DNA of 64,000 nucleotides from Lineus longissimus (GCF_910592395.1 NC_088310.1:17675501-17739500); one strand, 5' to 3'. Counted from the first letter of the stretch, positions 14,101 through 29,100 are shown. The notes: generated from the letters alone by a model not told the origin. Numbers and translations are program-made.

Positions 14101-17100
14101 ACCTTTGTCTTCATTCTTATTCTTCTTCATCCAGAGCTCGCCCACGGCCAGGAATGCCCTCGCAATGGTCCGGTGAAACGTTCGCTTTTTTACTGAGAAA
14201 GAAACCTCGAAGGTACCGGTACCTGCGGGAGCATGAATTTTGTTCCTCAAAACTCCGCTTCTCGTGCGAACTTCGGACTAACTCGACGTCCATGTATGTT
14301 TACGGTGGAGATATTTGTTGCATTGATCCATATTTCGCCCTTACGAGATAACTATGGCATTTACAAGAAACTTTCGCTCTTTTGGTTGCGAACAGGTTAT
14401 CAGTAGTCTAAGTAATGATTATTACTAAATCAAATTACAGTGCTGTAGGTGCTTGTCAGCGTCAGATAACTACCAGAAACACGAATGAACCTTGATCTTC
14501 AAGTCATGTCATGGATGACAACACATCGACTATTCTCTCTCTCACTGCATCATTGGCTTGTGGTATTCGACTCGATGACTCGACGACGCGATGACTCGAT
14601 GACGCGATCAAGTTGGAATCTTTTTAAAGAATATCACTGCCTGGACTGTAATTTATACATAGAATCATAAGTGGAGGAAAATAAAAAAGAACCGATCATT
14701 ACCAACCCCTTTCCAGCTGTTTTCACCGTATCTAATCCGACCATTTTTCGTTTCCTACAAGTTCGCATTTTTGATAAAACCATGCGCCATGTTGCTATGC
14801 AAGCTTACCGTCAATACAGCTGAATACACCTAAATATAGCTGGTTCAGATCAACCTCCTACCCAGGTTCTTTACGAGCAGAAATTCCAATCTTAAAATGA
14901 CACGCGAGTTCCTGGAGACAAGGTTGGCTCTGGATATCCGTTCAGCACGGCAATATTAAATGTCCTATACACCTTTCCAGAAATGGGGCGCTGAGTGTCC
15001 GAAATAGTGATGTCATAAGGGGAAACTAGGCCTGTGGTGGAGGGACAAAGGAGATAGTCATGGTTGACCAACACACTTGGATGCCTTTAATGACGGACAA
15101 GGGGGAAAAAGTTAGTTCCAATGCAAGCCACCAATTTCGGAAAGCATGTACAGGGGCTGATGTATTGGGGGGGGGGGGGGGGGGGGGGCAGATGTCAAGG
15201 GGCGGAAGAGGGACTGAGTGACTGAGTCTAAAAAACTGCACATATGCTGCGAAATTCCGATTGTTGACAGACTACCACATGACATCTGATATTGGCCACT
15301 AGAAGCTTGTTTGTCAATTAAATCTCCGGTCATTTTGCATGCTATGAAACTTCCGCGAGTCCTTTAAATATCAAAATCAATCGCGGGGACCAATCTTCAG
15401 TGGCCATGGCTGGGGGGGGGGGGCACATCCTTCTACATACCGTAGCTGGGTATGGGGAGGCCGAGCTAAAACCTCTGCTGTTGCAGCGGTAGCCCGGAGA
15501 CCAGGATCATGGGATTCCGTATTTTAGCAAAATCCATAGCAACGATCGCGTCATCGAGCCATCGCGTCGTCGAGTCATCGAGTCGAATACCACAAGCCGC
15601 ATCATTTGCCCTCAAATGGGTACCATAACAACGTACATCATATAATGTCTTATACACTACAAAGATACACACTAGCTAATACATGCATTGATGTGACCAC
15701 TGCCCCCCATACATGGGGTCCAAGAGTGAAACTGTGGCTGCCACAGAGTTACATGTAGTAGTATATGTATATGTGGCAATATAACGGTGTACGATTAATC
15801 TACGGTGTCTCAACGATGCATGGCTTATTAAAACACCGTAGATTAATCGTAAACCGTTACATTGCCACATATACATGTACTACATGTAGCTCTGTGGCAG
15901 CCACAGTTTCACTCTTGGATCCCATGTGTGGTTACATCAATGCATGCATTAGATAGTGTGTATTTTTGTAGTGTCAAGATGTCTCAGTTGTCGGTCACGA
16001 GTGACATTGCGCAATGAGAATTGATCGTTGATCACTTGTTTGGTAGAAGCCGTGGTGGAATTAAAGACAGAGGGAGATGGTTCGAAATACTGATGGTGTC
16101 GTGGATAGGGGTATACTGATATAATATTCTGGGCACTAGGCACGTTTTTGCCATTAGCCTTATTTCTAGCCCCCCCCCCCCTTCATTTTATTCCTTCTGT
16201 TTAGTTTGTCATCTCTCGTTTCTCGTTGACGAATGCCATTCACCCCCAATACTCTATCGTCAACGTAAAATGGGATATGCACAGTGTCACTCGGGAATCC
16301 CCGTGATATTCGCATCTGGGGCAGCTTCGAGATTAACGCTTGCCGCTATGAGGGTAGATCGTACATGCGCGTGGTTCTATTTCCGCTGATGTAGGCCAAG
16401 AGCCTCTCTGCAGCATCACGGGCAAAGAAAAAGTTGTTATTTCAATAATAATTCCGGCTGTTCTCGATGTCAACATTTTCTTTGGCTTCAAAATTCAGTT
16501 TCTCGGGACTGAATTCGGGGTGGTCGAAACTGAGTTCAAGGACCATCCCTGGCTCGAAGCGATCGTGGCTGTCTACCACTGGATGGCAAACGGTGTCTTA
16601 CCATTCTCAGTCATTTTCATATCGAATATTTTAATCTCAACCAGCGTCAGACCTGCGGAATCTGACAAGCGACAGATGACCAAAGATAAAATCAAGGAAA
16701 ACACAGAAAATGTCGACATGACAAGGATGCTAGTGTTAGTGTCTCTTGCCTTCGTCTTTCTCCTCTCGCCGTATTTGATAAATGAGGTGTTCGTCACCAT
16801 ACCGGAAGTGATGGCGGAATACGATTACAGTGACATCTATTGGCTCCTCAGAGTGAATGTGATACTTTGGACCATGGCAGTAATTAACTATGCTGTCAAC
16901 TTCTACTTGTATGTCCTTGGAGGCGTACAGGAGTGATGCAATGAAGGTTTTGACCACGTGCTTTACAGGAAAAAGAAACTGATGTGCTTGGTTCAAACAA
17001 AACCGTTTGTCTTCATTCTTATTCTTCTTCATCCAGAGCTCGCCCACGGCCAGGAATGCCCTCACACTGGTCCGGTGAAACGTTCACTTTTTTTACTGGG

Positions 17101-20100
17101 AAAGAAACCTCGAAGGTAACGATACTTTTTATGTATTTTGCCTTGATTTGCCTTGATTTCGATAGAAACCAATTAAAAATGTCATTTCCTATAATTATCA
17201 TATTAAAATGAGGCTTTTTAAAACATGCTTCTGATACACAAAAACCTTTATTTCTAGGTGTATGTGTGATCTTTAATAGTATGAATTGGAATTGGCTTAA
17301 AACCTTAGCTCTCCATCGGATCCAAGGATCAAGTCAATATTCCAACATTTCATTAAAGAAAGATCTGCCTTTCCTTTTGAGGGAGAAGCACAGTTCAGAG
17401 ACTGGCGAAAAATCACTGTTCAGATTACCGCACTTGTTTTCATGTCAAAACAAGAAGTGATTAGCTATTTAAATCAAAAAATCCGTTGAAGGAGGTCTTA
17501 AAATTCACACCAATTACGTATATCGATCAATGTTATTAAAATTGCACAATGTTTACACATTCTGCTCACCTGGGAATCATTAAATTGCAGATGAAATGAC
17601 ATATGGAGGTTAAATTGACTTTTAGATATGAAAACATGTGGCACGTCAATGACACTTTTAGAGTTTGACTTCTGCATCTTGATAACTAGGTCACAATTGA
17701 CCTAAATTGGGTCAACTTGTACAGATCTCATTAGGTGTCACCATATAAAATAAGAAGAATCTCAAATAGTAGTGAATATATCAACTTAAGTGGAATTTTA
17801 TAGTTTGACCTTTCTGACCTTGGAAACTAGGTCAAGGTTTAAATGTTACAAGCTCTATGTCAATCTTGATCATATCAATCAATAATTCACCTTTGAAGAT
17901 CACAAAGTGAAGGTTTCTTGATATAACTGACATTGAGTGTTATGACCTGACCTATTTACACCTGAAAAGTAGGTCACATTGACCTGAGTTTTTGTAAATA
18001 TGTACAGATGCCCAATAGGTGTCTACATATCAAATTTGAAGGGTCTAGGACAATTAATGACAAAACGTTCTACCTTCGCTGAAATTTTAGAGTTTGACCT
18101 CTGTGACCTTCAAAAGTAGGTCAAATCAGAAACCCGCATATTACGTCATGTAGTCTCTATTGACAGTAACAATTTCATTGTTCTAGTTATCAGCGTTCAT
18201 GAGATATTGACAAAATAAGGTTTTCCAAGATGGCTGCCTGGAGCCAAAAAGTGTTGGTCACATTGGCCTACTTTTTTGGTCAACATGTAGAGATGCTCAA
18301 TAAGTGTCTTCATACCAAATTTAAAGAGTCTACAACAAGTGATGACGAAACGTGCCACCTGCGGTGAAATTATAGAGTTTGACCTCTGTAACCTTGAAAA
18401 GTAGGTCAAATCAAAAACCCGGGTATTATGTCATGTAGTCTCTTCAGAGGTATTTACAGAAAATAATTCAAGATCCTAGCTGTCAGCATTCATGAGATAT
18501 TGACAAAATAAGGTTTTCAAAGATGGCCGCCTGGAGCCCAGAAAGTAGGTCAAATTGCAATGATTTTCGGTATGTCAGGTCATGCTGTCATAAGACATCC
18601 ACACACCAAGTTTCAACCTCCTAGACTCAATGGTGAGCAAACGTGCCACCATTGTTGACGGACGCCGGACGGACCGACGGCCCGACAGACGACGGACGAC
18701 GGACAAGACGTGACGACATAAGCTCACCCAGGTGAGATTAAAAATGAAATTTAGAAGGAGCAATCACAGTTTTTTGCAAAACTGAACCACAGATGCATGC
18801 GTTCTGGTCCCCAAATGAAAATTCAGTTGACAGTCCTACTGCATTATTTGAGTATATTTGCCGGCGTGGGATGAACATTTTAGATTTTGGAGTGCATTTC
18901 TTTACACCGTGGACAGCTTTCTGCCATTTCCATAAAGGATAACGCTCATCGCCTCGGCATTAGACCGACTCCTCTGCAGTGCATTTCGTCATCCTAATCG
19001 TCACATAGGTTTTTGGATGGCTACGTTTAAGGGGAGTATAAGAGCATGATGTTCAGGATGGGATATATATTGGAAACCATCGGCTATGCTAGGATCCGAT
19101 GCAACTTGCGCATCAATACAATATAGTATTGAAGCCAGCCAGACTGACAGGTTATACGTATGCTGAAATCAACAGTTAGCTCTATAGACAAATTCCAAAT
19201 ACCGCAAGCATTACCAACAGGTGATCAACCTAGACTTGATACTCTTCAGTTCTTAAACAAATTCCATTCAGAAAGTTAAAAAGTTATGTCTGCTAATGAG
19301 AATCCGGCAGTGTACAACGGAGATGATTGGAAGAACGTGTGAAAGCTTCATGTACATATTATTGCCCGGGAAGATATGTTGGCGGTAGGGGTTATATCTG
19401 CCTTTCTAACTATTATTGTCTGTTTGAACATTGAAATGCTACCTTGAGTAATGTTCACAGTACTATCAGTAAAACCTCGTGAGAGACTTTGGCATGTTGG
19501 GGCAGATTCGTATTATCATAGCTATTCCCATCATCATGGTAACACGAACCACGAGCACACATTGTTCATCTTTTTTTAACAACATCTCGAAATTATACAA
19601 AATAAGGTAATTACTAACACATCGACATGCGTCCAAGATTAGGAAAATGAGTTCAGCCTATGGCAATTCGAGCTTACTTATAATGAATATGAATTGTCGT
19701 TTTTCTTCTGATGATGTGTTTGCTACGGTTACTGCTACCACGTTATGGTATTCAGTGCTGTAAATGCTGGTCAGTTGAACGAAAGTCACCTGTCGACAGA
19801 AAACAATAATTGGAAGAGAGGAGATGATGTATGGAAATTCTCTTGCACGGTCTCTTGTCACCATTTTGCAGTCACTGTAGTACTCCCGGAGATGTTCCGA
19901 TTGATTCTTATGGGTGTGGAAAGAACCTTACTGTGGACTTGGGTCAGCCATCAGGTTGCCCTTCAAGGCTATGGTGTACTTTGGCAGCAAAGATACGTTC
20001 ATTTTCACTGTAAGCCGCTTTTAAGGCCACTGGGCTACCATGTTCAGCGTACACCAAGCTCTTATATTTATTGAGACCACATCAGCCACTGTGCGCTCTG

Positions 20101-23100
20101 ACGAAAAAATGGAGGGAGACAATATCACATCGAAATGGTTCACCAACACAATGGCATCAACAGATACGTTAGGGCTGAGGATCGCATTCAGCATCATGAA
20201 GAAATGGGCTCCTTTGATTATAGCTTTCTTTGGTTTGGTGGGAAATGTGATTTCGTTACTAATAACCACCAAGAAAGAGTATCGACGTGTCAGTACATGT
20301 CTGTATATGACGGCTCTTGCTGTCTTGGACACGATCTATTTGATGACCTTGGTGTTATATATTCTTTTTATAAACCACCGCCTGGGAGATAAGATGGAAT
20401 ACATCGAAGAAGTGGCGACGTAAGTGGGAATATTAGTTAGAAGAATCCAAGCTTCCCGGAGTCTCTTATAGTATATTTGAAGATGGTGAAATACCAAAAT
20501 AAAGTCTTGGGAAGCGGGTGGAAGGACCCTTGAGGAGAGATCACAAATTTGCCAGTCCGCATCTTGACCATCAATGTATTGACAAAGCTCAACTTCCAGA
20601 CAACGGGAATACGGAGGCAATAGCGCTGGAAGTTCAGTATGGCCAGTCGGTCAACCTCAAGACCCTATAATAATATTAGAGACAGAAGACTCCGTTACGT
20701 AATGAAATTTCTCAATATAGTAACAGAAATAAAGTAGATTATGTAACGCGTCTATTCTTCAAATAAACCAACTTATTACATGTAGTATAGGTTTATAATT
20801 AAGTAATTTGGACTAGCTTTCGATCGCGTCTTTAGCAGGTTCCAGAAGTGCCGTCGAAAGCTAGTCCAAGATATATAGTATATCTTAAACCAGAGTTCAA
20901 CCTTTTTTTGCATTTGCAGAAAAAGATGTTTTTAACTGCCCGAAAATCTTATTTCAGAACCATACTTTACATAATATTTGCATCTGCGACAGCTTCGAGA
21001 TTTTCGCTTGCCGCCATGACTGTAGATCGCGCATGCGCTGTTCTATTTCCGCTGAAGGCCAGGAGCCTCTGTACAGTATCACGGGCCAAGAAAACAGTTG
21101 TTATTTTAACAATAATTCCGGTTGTTTTCGATGTCAACATTTTCTTTGGCTTCAAAATTCAGTTTCTCGGGACTGAATTCGCCGTGGTTGAAACTGAGTT
21201 CAATGATCATCCCTGGCTCGAAGCGATCGTGGCTGCCTACCACTGGATGGCAAACGGTGTCTTGCCATTTACAGTCATTCTTATGTCGAATATTTTAATC
21301 TTAACCAGCGTGAGACGTGCGGCATCTGACAGGCGACAGATGGCCAAAGATGAAATAAAGGAAAACACAGAAAATGCCCACATGACGAGGATGCTCGTGT
21401 TAGTATCTCTTGCCTTCGTCATTCTCTGCTCGCCGTATTTGATAAATGAGGTGTTAGTCGCAATACCGGAAGTGATGGCGGAATACGATTACAGCGACAT
21501 CTATTGGCTCCTCAGGGTGAATGTGATATTTTGGACCATGACAGCAATTTCTGAGATGAATCACGCGGTCAACTTCTACCTGTATGTCCTTGGAGGGAAG
21601 AAGTACAGGAGTGATGCAATAAAGGTTTTGACCACGTGCTTTACGGGAAAGAGAAACTGACTCGCTTGGTTAAAACAAAACCGTTGTCTTCATTCTTATT
21701 CTTCTTCATCCAGAGCTATCCCACGGCCATGAAGGCCCTCGCAGTGGTCCGGTGAAACGTTCATCGCTTTTTTGTTACTCATGTGAAAGAAAGCTCGAAG
21801 GTTCCGGTACCGGCGAGAGCTTGAATTTTCTCAATCAAAACTCAGTTCTTCGGGCGAACTTCGGACTAACTCGACGTCGATGTATGTTTGCGGTAGAGAT
21901 ATTTGTTGCATTGATTGTATTTCGCGTGTACGATATAGCTATGGCATTTACAAGAAACTGTCGCTTTTTCTATTGCGAACAGATTATCTGTCATCAAAGT
22001 AATGATTATTACTAAATCACATTATGGAATCAAATTACAGTGCTGTAGGTGCTTGTCAACGTCAGATAACTACCAGAAACACGAATGAACCTAGATCTTC
22101 AAGTCCTGTCATGGACAACACATCCACTATTCTCTCTCTGAATGCATCATTTGCTCTGAAATGGGAACTAGAACAACGTGCATCATAGAATGTCTTATAA
22201 ACAACGCCAGAACAACGATTTGGGGTTTCTGAGAACTGAAGACCGTTGACAGCCCTCTTAACCAAGGGATAACCTCATGTTTGAGCCACCATCTCAAAGG
22301 AGTGATGTAAAAGACCTCCAAAACCAGTTCACAGACAGTGATTCCTCCTCTGACGAACAGGGCTCTTCGCTTATTGTTCAGCAAGCATCACAAACCAGTG
22401 ATAGACCTTTGCCTATTCGCAGTAATTCTCAGTGATTCCTCTTTAGACGAACAGGAAGTCAAGTTATACCTCATATGCTAGGAAATGATATCGATGGATG
22501 AATCAAAACGAAGCACTTTTCCAATCGATTCAGATGAGGGTGGGGCAATTCACGGTCTATCGCCATACATCACTGTCCCAGAAACCACAGTGGAATTATC
22601 TTCATCAGTTATCATGTTGCATTTTGGCCGCAAGTATTCGTTTGCACAAACCACTCTCAACCTTGTCGATGCTTTCCAAGGTTTTACATCTGGTCACAAG
22701 TAACATAACGCTGTACTCTGTACGAAATGGAGGAACCAAAAATTACATCGAAATCTTTCATCAACACGACTGAATTTAGATCAACACACGAATTCTTGGA
22801 GCTTAAGGTCGCCCTGAGAAAAGACCACAATTGATTTTTTAAGCCTTTTAGCAGTTAAATTGTCAATGTTTGACCGCGACGCATCAAAGAATGCGTGGTG
22901 TTGTGAATCTGAAATTTAGATTATGTTATTCCGGCAGTCGGGCAAGTAAATGGTGAAAAATAAACTGGTGATTGACCACGGAATTTTTTTGATAATCGAC
23001 AAATTAGACAGACTTTGATATTTCCACTGGCAGAAAAACTCAAAACACGCCCCCTATTACCCAATTAGAAAAATTCGAAATTAATTTTTTCATCAAATAA

Positions 23101-26100
23101 TTTCTTTATATCTGTACTTGCCACAACAAATATTTTTTCAATACCTCTCCAAATATGTACTTGAGAGTAAAAAACATGCACTCGTCTAATCTCCAACCTA
23201 TGAATATTCATTAGTGGTCTTGTCTCCCCTGGGTATCCTTAAGAAATGGGTGCCTTTGACCATTGCTTTCCTTGGCTTGTTGGGAAATGCAATCTCGTTA
23301 CGTATAACCACCAAGAAAGAGTATCGACACATCAGTACCTGCTTATACATGACTGCTCTTGCTGTCTTGGACACTTTCAATTTGTGGTGTATATTCTTTT
23401 GACAAACCATGGCTTGGGAGTGAAACTTGAACAAATTGAAGAATTGGCCACGTGAGTGTACTTTTTTGAATCCAAAGAGAGCGCTTTTGCCAACTGTATC
23501 AAATGCTCTCAGAGGGGAGGGGGAGGGCTTAAGTATAAGTAATGCATCATTGAGACACCGTAGATTAATCGTACTCTGTTACAATGCCACATAATGCATG
23601 TACAACTACATGTAGCTCTGGACCCCATGCACGTGCAGTGGCCATATCAATGCATGCATTAGCAAGTGTGTCTTTTTGTATGTCAAGATGTCTCAGTAGT
23701 AGATCAGTTAAGATAATGATTCTAAGTGGAATCCCTTTATTAATAACTGCCCGGCCATCTCATTTCAGGGCAGTTTTTTACATGATATTCGCATCTGGGG
23801 CAGCTTCGAGATTAACGCTTGCCGCCATGACGGTAGATCGTGCATGCGCTGTTCTATTTCCGCTGAAGGCCAAGAGCCTCTGTACAGTATCACGGGCAAA
23901 GAAAACAGTTGTTATTGTGACAATAATTCCGACTGTACTCAATGTCAACATTTTCTTTGGCTTCAAAATACATTTATTAGGGACCCGAATTTGCTGTGAT
24001 CATAACCGAGTTCAAGGAATATCCATGGCTTGGGGTGATTGTGGCTATCTATCACTCAACAGTAAACGGTATCCTGCCATTCACGGCCATTCTTATATCA
24101 AATATTTTAATCTTAACCAATGTTAAACGCGCGGCATCTGACAGAAGCAAAATGGCCAAAGAAGAAAAGGAAAACACAGAAAATACCCACATAACGAGGA
24201 TGCTAGTGTTGGTATCTTTGGCCTTCGTCATTCTCTGCTCGCCATATCTGATTAACGAGGTTTTGGCCACTATACCGGAAGTGATGTCACAGTATGATTA
24301 CAGCGACATCTATTGGCTTCTCAGAATGAATGTAATATTTTATACGCTGGGAAACTTTGGTGAGATCAACCTTGCTGTCAATTTCTATCTCTATGTGCTC
24401 GGAGGGAAGAAATACAGGAGAGATGCATGGAAGGTTTTGGCCACCTGCTTGATGTGGAGAAGACATTGAGATGGCGCGTTATTTCAAGATTTCATTAAAT
24501 TTACAAGGGTTGTTCTTGGGAACAATGCAATATCTTTGTTTTAAAGGGTATATCATGCACATTCACTAGGATAGCTTGTTCTTTGAGCGTGTGCGCTCCC
24601 CCCCCCTCATCGTTTTGGCCGCGGGATCGAATGTATATGTATCTTTATCTCTGTTCAGGAGTTATGATTATTTTAATTGAAATAACAGAAAGCAACGCAA
24701 TTATGAATACACACTTAAATTTTCGTACATTCTGAAAGACGTGAGGTGCTACATGTAAGACTAGAGCGCTTACGAGATAATTATGGCATTTACAAACTGT
24801 TGCTCTTTCTATTACGTACACGTTTTCTGTTATCAAAGTAATGATTATTACTGTCACATTATGGAGTCGAATTCCAGAGTAGCGGTTGTTTGTCTGTGTC
24901 ATAAAACCACCAGAAACACGAATAATGCACAAGTCCTTTCATGTTCACCACTATTCTCTCTCTGACTTCATCATTTGCGCTCATGACAAATGGGTATCGA
25001 CGTAACTTACATCACAGAATGTCTTCTTTAAACGTCTCCACAATGACGATTGAAGGTTTTTGAGAACTGAAGATCGTGGACAGGCCTCTTCGCCAAGGGG
25101 TAACCTCATGTTTTAGCCACCATCTCAAAGCGATGATGTTATAGACCTCCATGTTGTAGACTCTGCCAGTTCACAGACATTGATTCCTCCTCTGCCGAGG
25201 TTTTGTATCTGGTCACAACTAACATAGCGCCTCGGTGGGACGAAATGGAGGGAAAGAATTTCACATCGACATCATTTTTCAGCACAACTGAACAAATAAG
25301 ATCAGCAAACGAATTCTTGGAGCTTAAGATCGTCCTGGTTATTCTTAAGAAGTGGACGCCTTTGATCATTGCTTTCCTGGGCTTGTTGGGAAATGCAATC
25401 TCGTTACGTATAACCACCAAGAAAGAGTATCGACACATCAGTACCTGCTTATACATGACTGCTCTTGCTGTCTTGGACACTATATATTTGATTAACTTTG
25501 TGGTGTATATTCTTTTGAAAAACCATGGCTTGGGAGTGAAGCTTGAACAAATTGAAGAATTGGCCACGTAAGTGTACTTTTTTGTTGGGAGAATCCAAAG
25601 AGAGTGCTTTTGTCAACTGTTTCAAATGCATTTAGAGGGGAGGGGGAGGGCTTCATTGAGACACCGTAGATTAATCGTACACCGTTACATTAATGCATGT
25701 ACAACTACATGTAGCTCTGGACCCCATGCACGTGCAGTGGCCACATCAATGCATGCATTAGCAAGTGTGTCTTTCTGTATGCCAAGATGTCTCAGTAGTA
25801 GATCAGGTAAGATAGCAATTCATAGTGGAATCGCTAACTACCCGGCCATCTCATTTCAGAGCAGTTCTTTACATGATATTCGCATCTGGGACAGCTTCGA
25901 GATTTTCGCTTGCCGCTATGACGGTAGATCGTGCATGCGCTGTTCTATTTCCGCTGAAAGCCAGAAGCCTTTGCTCAGCTTCACGGGCCAAGAAAACAGT
26001 TGTCATTTTGACTACAATTCCGGCTGTACTAGATGTCAGCAGTTTCTTTGGCTTCAAAATACAGTTCTTAGGAACCGATTTCGCTGTTGTCATTACCGAG

Positions 26101-29100
26101 TTCAAGGAATATCCATGGCTTGGGGTGATTGTGGCTGTCTATCACTCAACAGCAAACGGTATCTTGCCATTCACGGCCATTCTTGTATCAAATATTTTGA
26201 TCTTAACCAATGTCAAACGCGCGGCATCTGAGAGGGGCAAAATTGTCAGAGATGAAAAGGAAAACACAGAAAATGCCCACATGACGAGGATGCTAGTGTT
26301 GGTATCTTTGGCCTTTGTCATTCTCTGCTCGCCGTATCTGATTTACGAGGTGTTGGTCACTATACCGGATGTGATGTCAGAGTATGATTACAGCGACATC
26401 TATTGGCTTCTCAGAATAAATGTGATATTTTGGACGATGGGAAACTTTGCCGAGATGAACCATGCTGTTAATTTCTATCTTTATGTGCTCGGAGGGAAGA
26501 AATACAGGAGAGATGCAAGGAAAGTTTTGGCCATCTGCTTCACGTGGAGAAGACGTTGAGATGTAGCGATTCTTCGCGACGTTTCAACCATTTGCTAGGT
26601 TTACTAGGGTCTTTCTTGGGAACCATTAGTTGACAAACCAGGTATGGATTTACTGAGTAAAAGATTTATAGTAAACTGTCATTCCGTTGAACTGTGTAGT
26701 ATCAAGGTTTCATTAGGGATGAATCATTGATGAATCCTTTGTAGTATCCAAGAATGGGTGACAACAATTCTCCTTCTGTCTCTTACTACTGAGCACGATA
26801 TGTCTGCAAGCAGGGTATATAGTGTCACAGAAGAATATAGAGTAACTCGGATACTGGTACAGTATTATCATGCACATTCACTTGGAACGCTGATTCTGCA
26901 AGCACGGACTGGCTGCCAGTGTAGGGATTCGAAAGGCCAATTTATCAATATTATCCATTTTATTACTGAAATTCATTGTCATGAGTTTTCCCTACGATCG
27001 TCCTTGTTCCTGTGTTTGAATAATAGAAAGGTTCAGTTATTATCTGAAAATGAGATTATAGGTTTTTCTCTGGTTGACGTCATCAAGCCATCTTGATTGT
27101 TTGTATTTCAGGCATACCACTTACATTTACAACGCACTGGTTCATTGCATCGCTGACGACAGACAACACGATATCTGTCGTCGATACCTCGTTTTCGTTC
27201 TCCCAGGGTCAGTTTCTGCCAGCGGGGGGTTGGCGGGGGTACAAATACCCACCTTTGCTTCAAGAAGGTGGGAGGTGGGTATGTACCCACCTTCTCAGGG
27301 TTTCATACCGAGGGGGGACTTAGGTTTATAATTAAGTAATTTGGACTAGCTTTCGATCGCGTCTTTAGCAGGTTCCAGAAGTGCCGTCGAAAGCTAGTCC
27401 AAGATATATAGTATATCTTAAACCAGAGTTCAATCTTTTTTTGCATTTGCAGAAAAAGATGTTTTTAACTGCCCGAAAATCTTATTTCAGAACCATACTT
27501 TACATAATATTTGCATCTGCGACAGCTTCGAGATTTTCGCTTGCCGCCATGACTGTAGATCGCGCATGCGCTGTTCTATTTCCGCTGAAGGCCAGGAGCC
27601 TCTGTACAGTATCACGGGCCAAGAAAACAGTTGTTATTTTAACAATAATTTCCGGTTGTTTTCGATGTCAACATTTTCTTTGGCTTCAAAATTCAGTTTC
27701 TCGGGACTGAATTCGCCGTGGTTGAAATTGAGTTCAATGATCATCCCTGGCTCGAAGCGATCGTGGCTGCCTACCACTGGATGGCAAACGGTGTCTTGCC
27801 ATTTACAGTCATTCTTATATCGAATATTTTAATCTTAACCAGCGTGAGACGTGCGGCATCTGACAGGCGACAGATGGCCAAAGATGAAATAAAGGAAAAC
27901 ACAGAAAATGCCCACATGACGAGGATGCTCGTGTTAGTATCTCTTGCCTTCGTCATTCTCTGCTCGCCGTATTTGATAAATGAGGTGTTAGTCGCAATAC
28001 CGGAAGTGATGGCGGAATACGATTACAGCGACATCTATTGGCTCCTCAGGGTGAATGTGATATTTTGGACCATGACAGCAATTTCTGAGATGAATCACGC
28101 GGTCAACTTCTACCTGTATGTCCTTGGAGGGAAGAAGTACAGGAGTGATGCAATAAAGGTTTTGACCACGTGCTTTACGGGAAAGAGAAACTGACTCGCT
28201 TGGTTAAAACAAAACCGTTGTCTTCATTCTTATTCTTCTTCATCCAGAGCTATCCCACGGCCATGAAGGCCCTCGCAGTGGTCCGGTGAAACGTTCATCG
28301 CTTTTTTGTTACTCATGTGAAAGAAAGCTCGAAGGTTCCGGTACCGGCGAGAGCTTGAATTTTCTCAATCAAAACTCAGTTCTTCGGGCGAACTTCGGAC
28401 TAACTCGACGTCGATGTATGTTTGCGGTAGAGATATTTGTTGCATTGATTGTATTTCGCGTGTACGATATAGCTATGGCATTTACAAGAAACTGTCGCTT
28501 TTTCTATTGCGAACAGATTATCTGTCATCAAAGTAATGATTATTACTAAATCACATTATGGAATCAAATTACAGTGCTGTAGGTGCTTGTCAGCGTCAGA
28601 TAACTACCAGAAACACGAATGAACCTAGATCTTCAAGTCCTGTCATGGACAACACATCCACTATTCTCTCTCTGACTGCATCATTTGCTCTGAAATGGGA
28701 ACTAGAACAACGTGCATCATAGAATGTCTTATAAACAACGCCAGAACAACGATTTGGGGTTTCTGAGAACTGAAGACCGTTGACAGCCCTCTTCACCAAG
28801 GGATTACCTCATGTTTTAGCCACCATCTCAAAGGAGTGATGTAAAAGACCTCCAAAACCAGTTCACAGACAGTGATTCCTCCTCTGACGAACAGGGCTCT
28901 TCGCTTATTGTTCAGCCAGCATCACAAACCAGTGATAGACCTTTGCCTATTCGCAGTAATTCTCAGTGATTTCTCTTTAGACGAACAGGAAGCCAAGTTA
29001 TACCTCATATGCTAGGAAATTATATCGATGGATGAATCAAAACGAAGCACTTTTCCAATGGATTCAGATGAGGGTGGGGCAATTCACGGTCTATCGCCAT

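Larger units (their letters stand above)
14555..15598. mobile_element. Inverted-repeat transposon, 1044 bp, 8-bp TSD (hAT-like spacing)
   Basis: It begins GGCTTGTGGTATTCGACTCG and ends with the inverted complement. The terminal repeats are about 55 bases with one mismatch (14555-14609 and 15544-15598) and carry internal GATGACTCGA-type subrepeats. The 8-base duplication GCATCATT flanks it at 14547-14554 and 15599-15606. Paralogous blocks at about 22145, 28677 and 31088 read GCATCATTTGC without interruption and serve as empty sites. No transposase frame is visible, so it is non-autonomous. An 8-bp TSD fits hAT or P superfamilies, but the terminal sequence is not the usual CAGGG of hAT. Confidence 0.88.

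Noticed and set aside
15026-15333. Proline-rich minus-strand frames
   Set aside because: The proline run is only the poly(G) tract at 15167-15188 translated; the surrounding DNA is a non-autonomous transposon.
23584-24126. 180-residue open frame starting MPHNACTTT (similar one at 29719)
   Set aside because: Intron sequence read through into exon B. In the copy 5 version the spliced form with exon A makes the complete receptor, so this start is not needed.
25572-26231. 219-residue open frame overlapping receptor copy 4 (and its twin at 35290-35949)
   Set aside because: It runs through the intron and then reads exon B in a wrong frame. The receptor frame has the seven-helix signature and correct splice sites.
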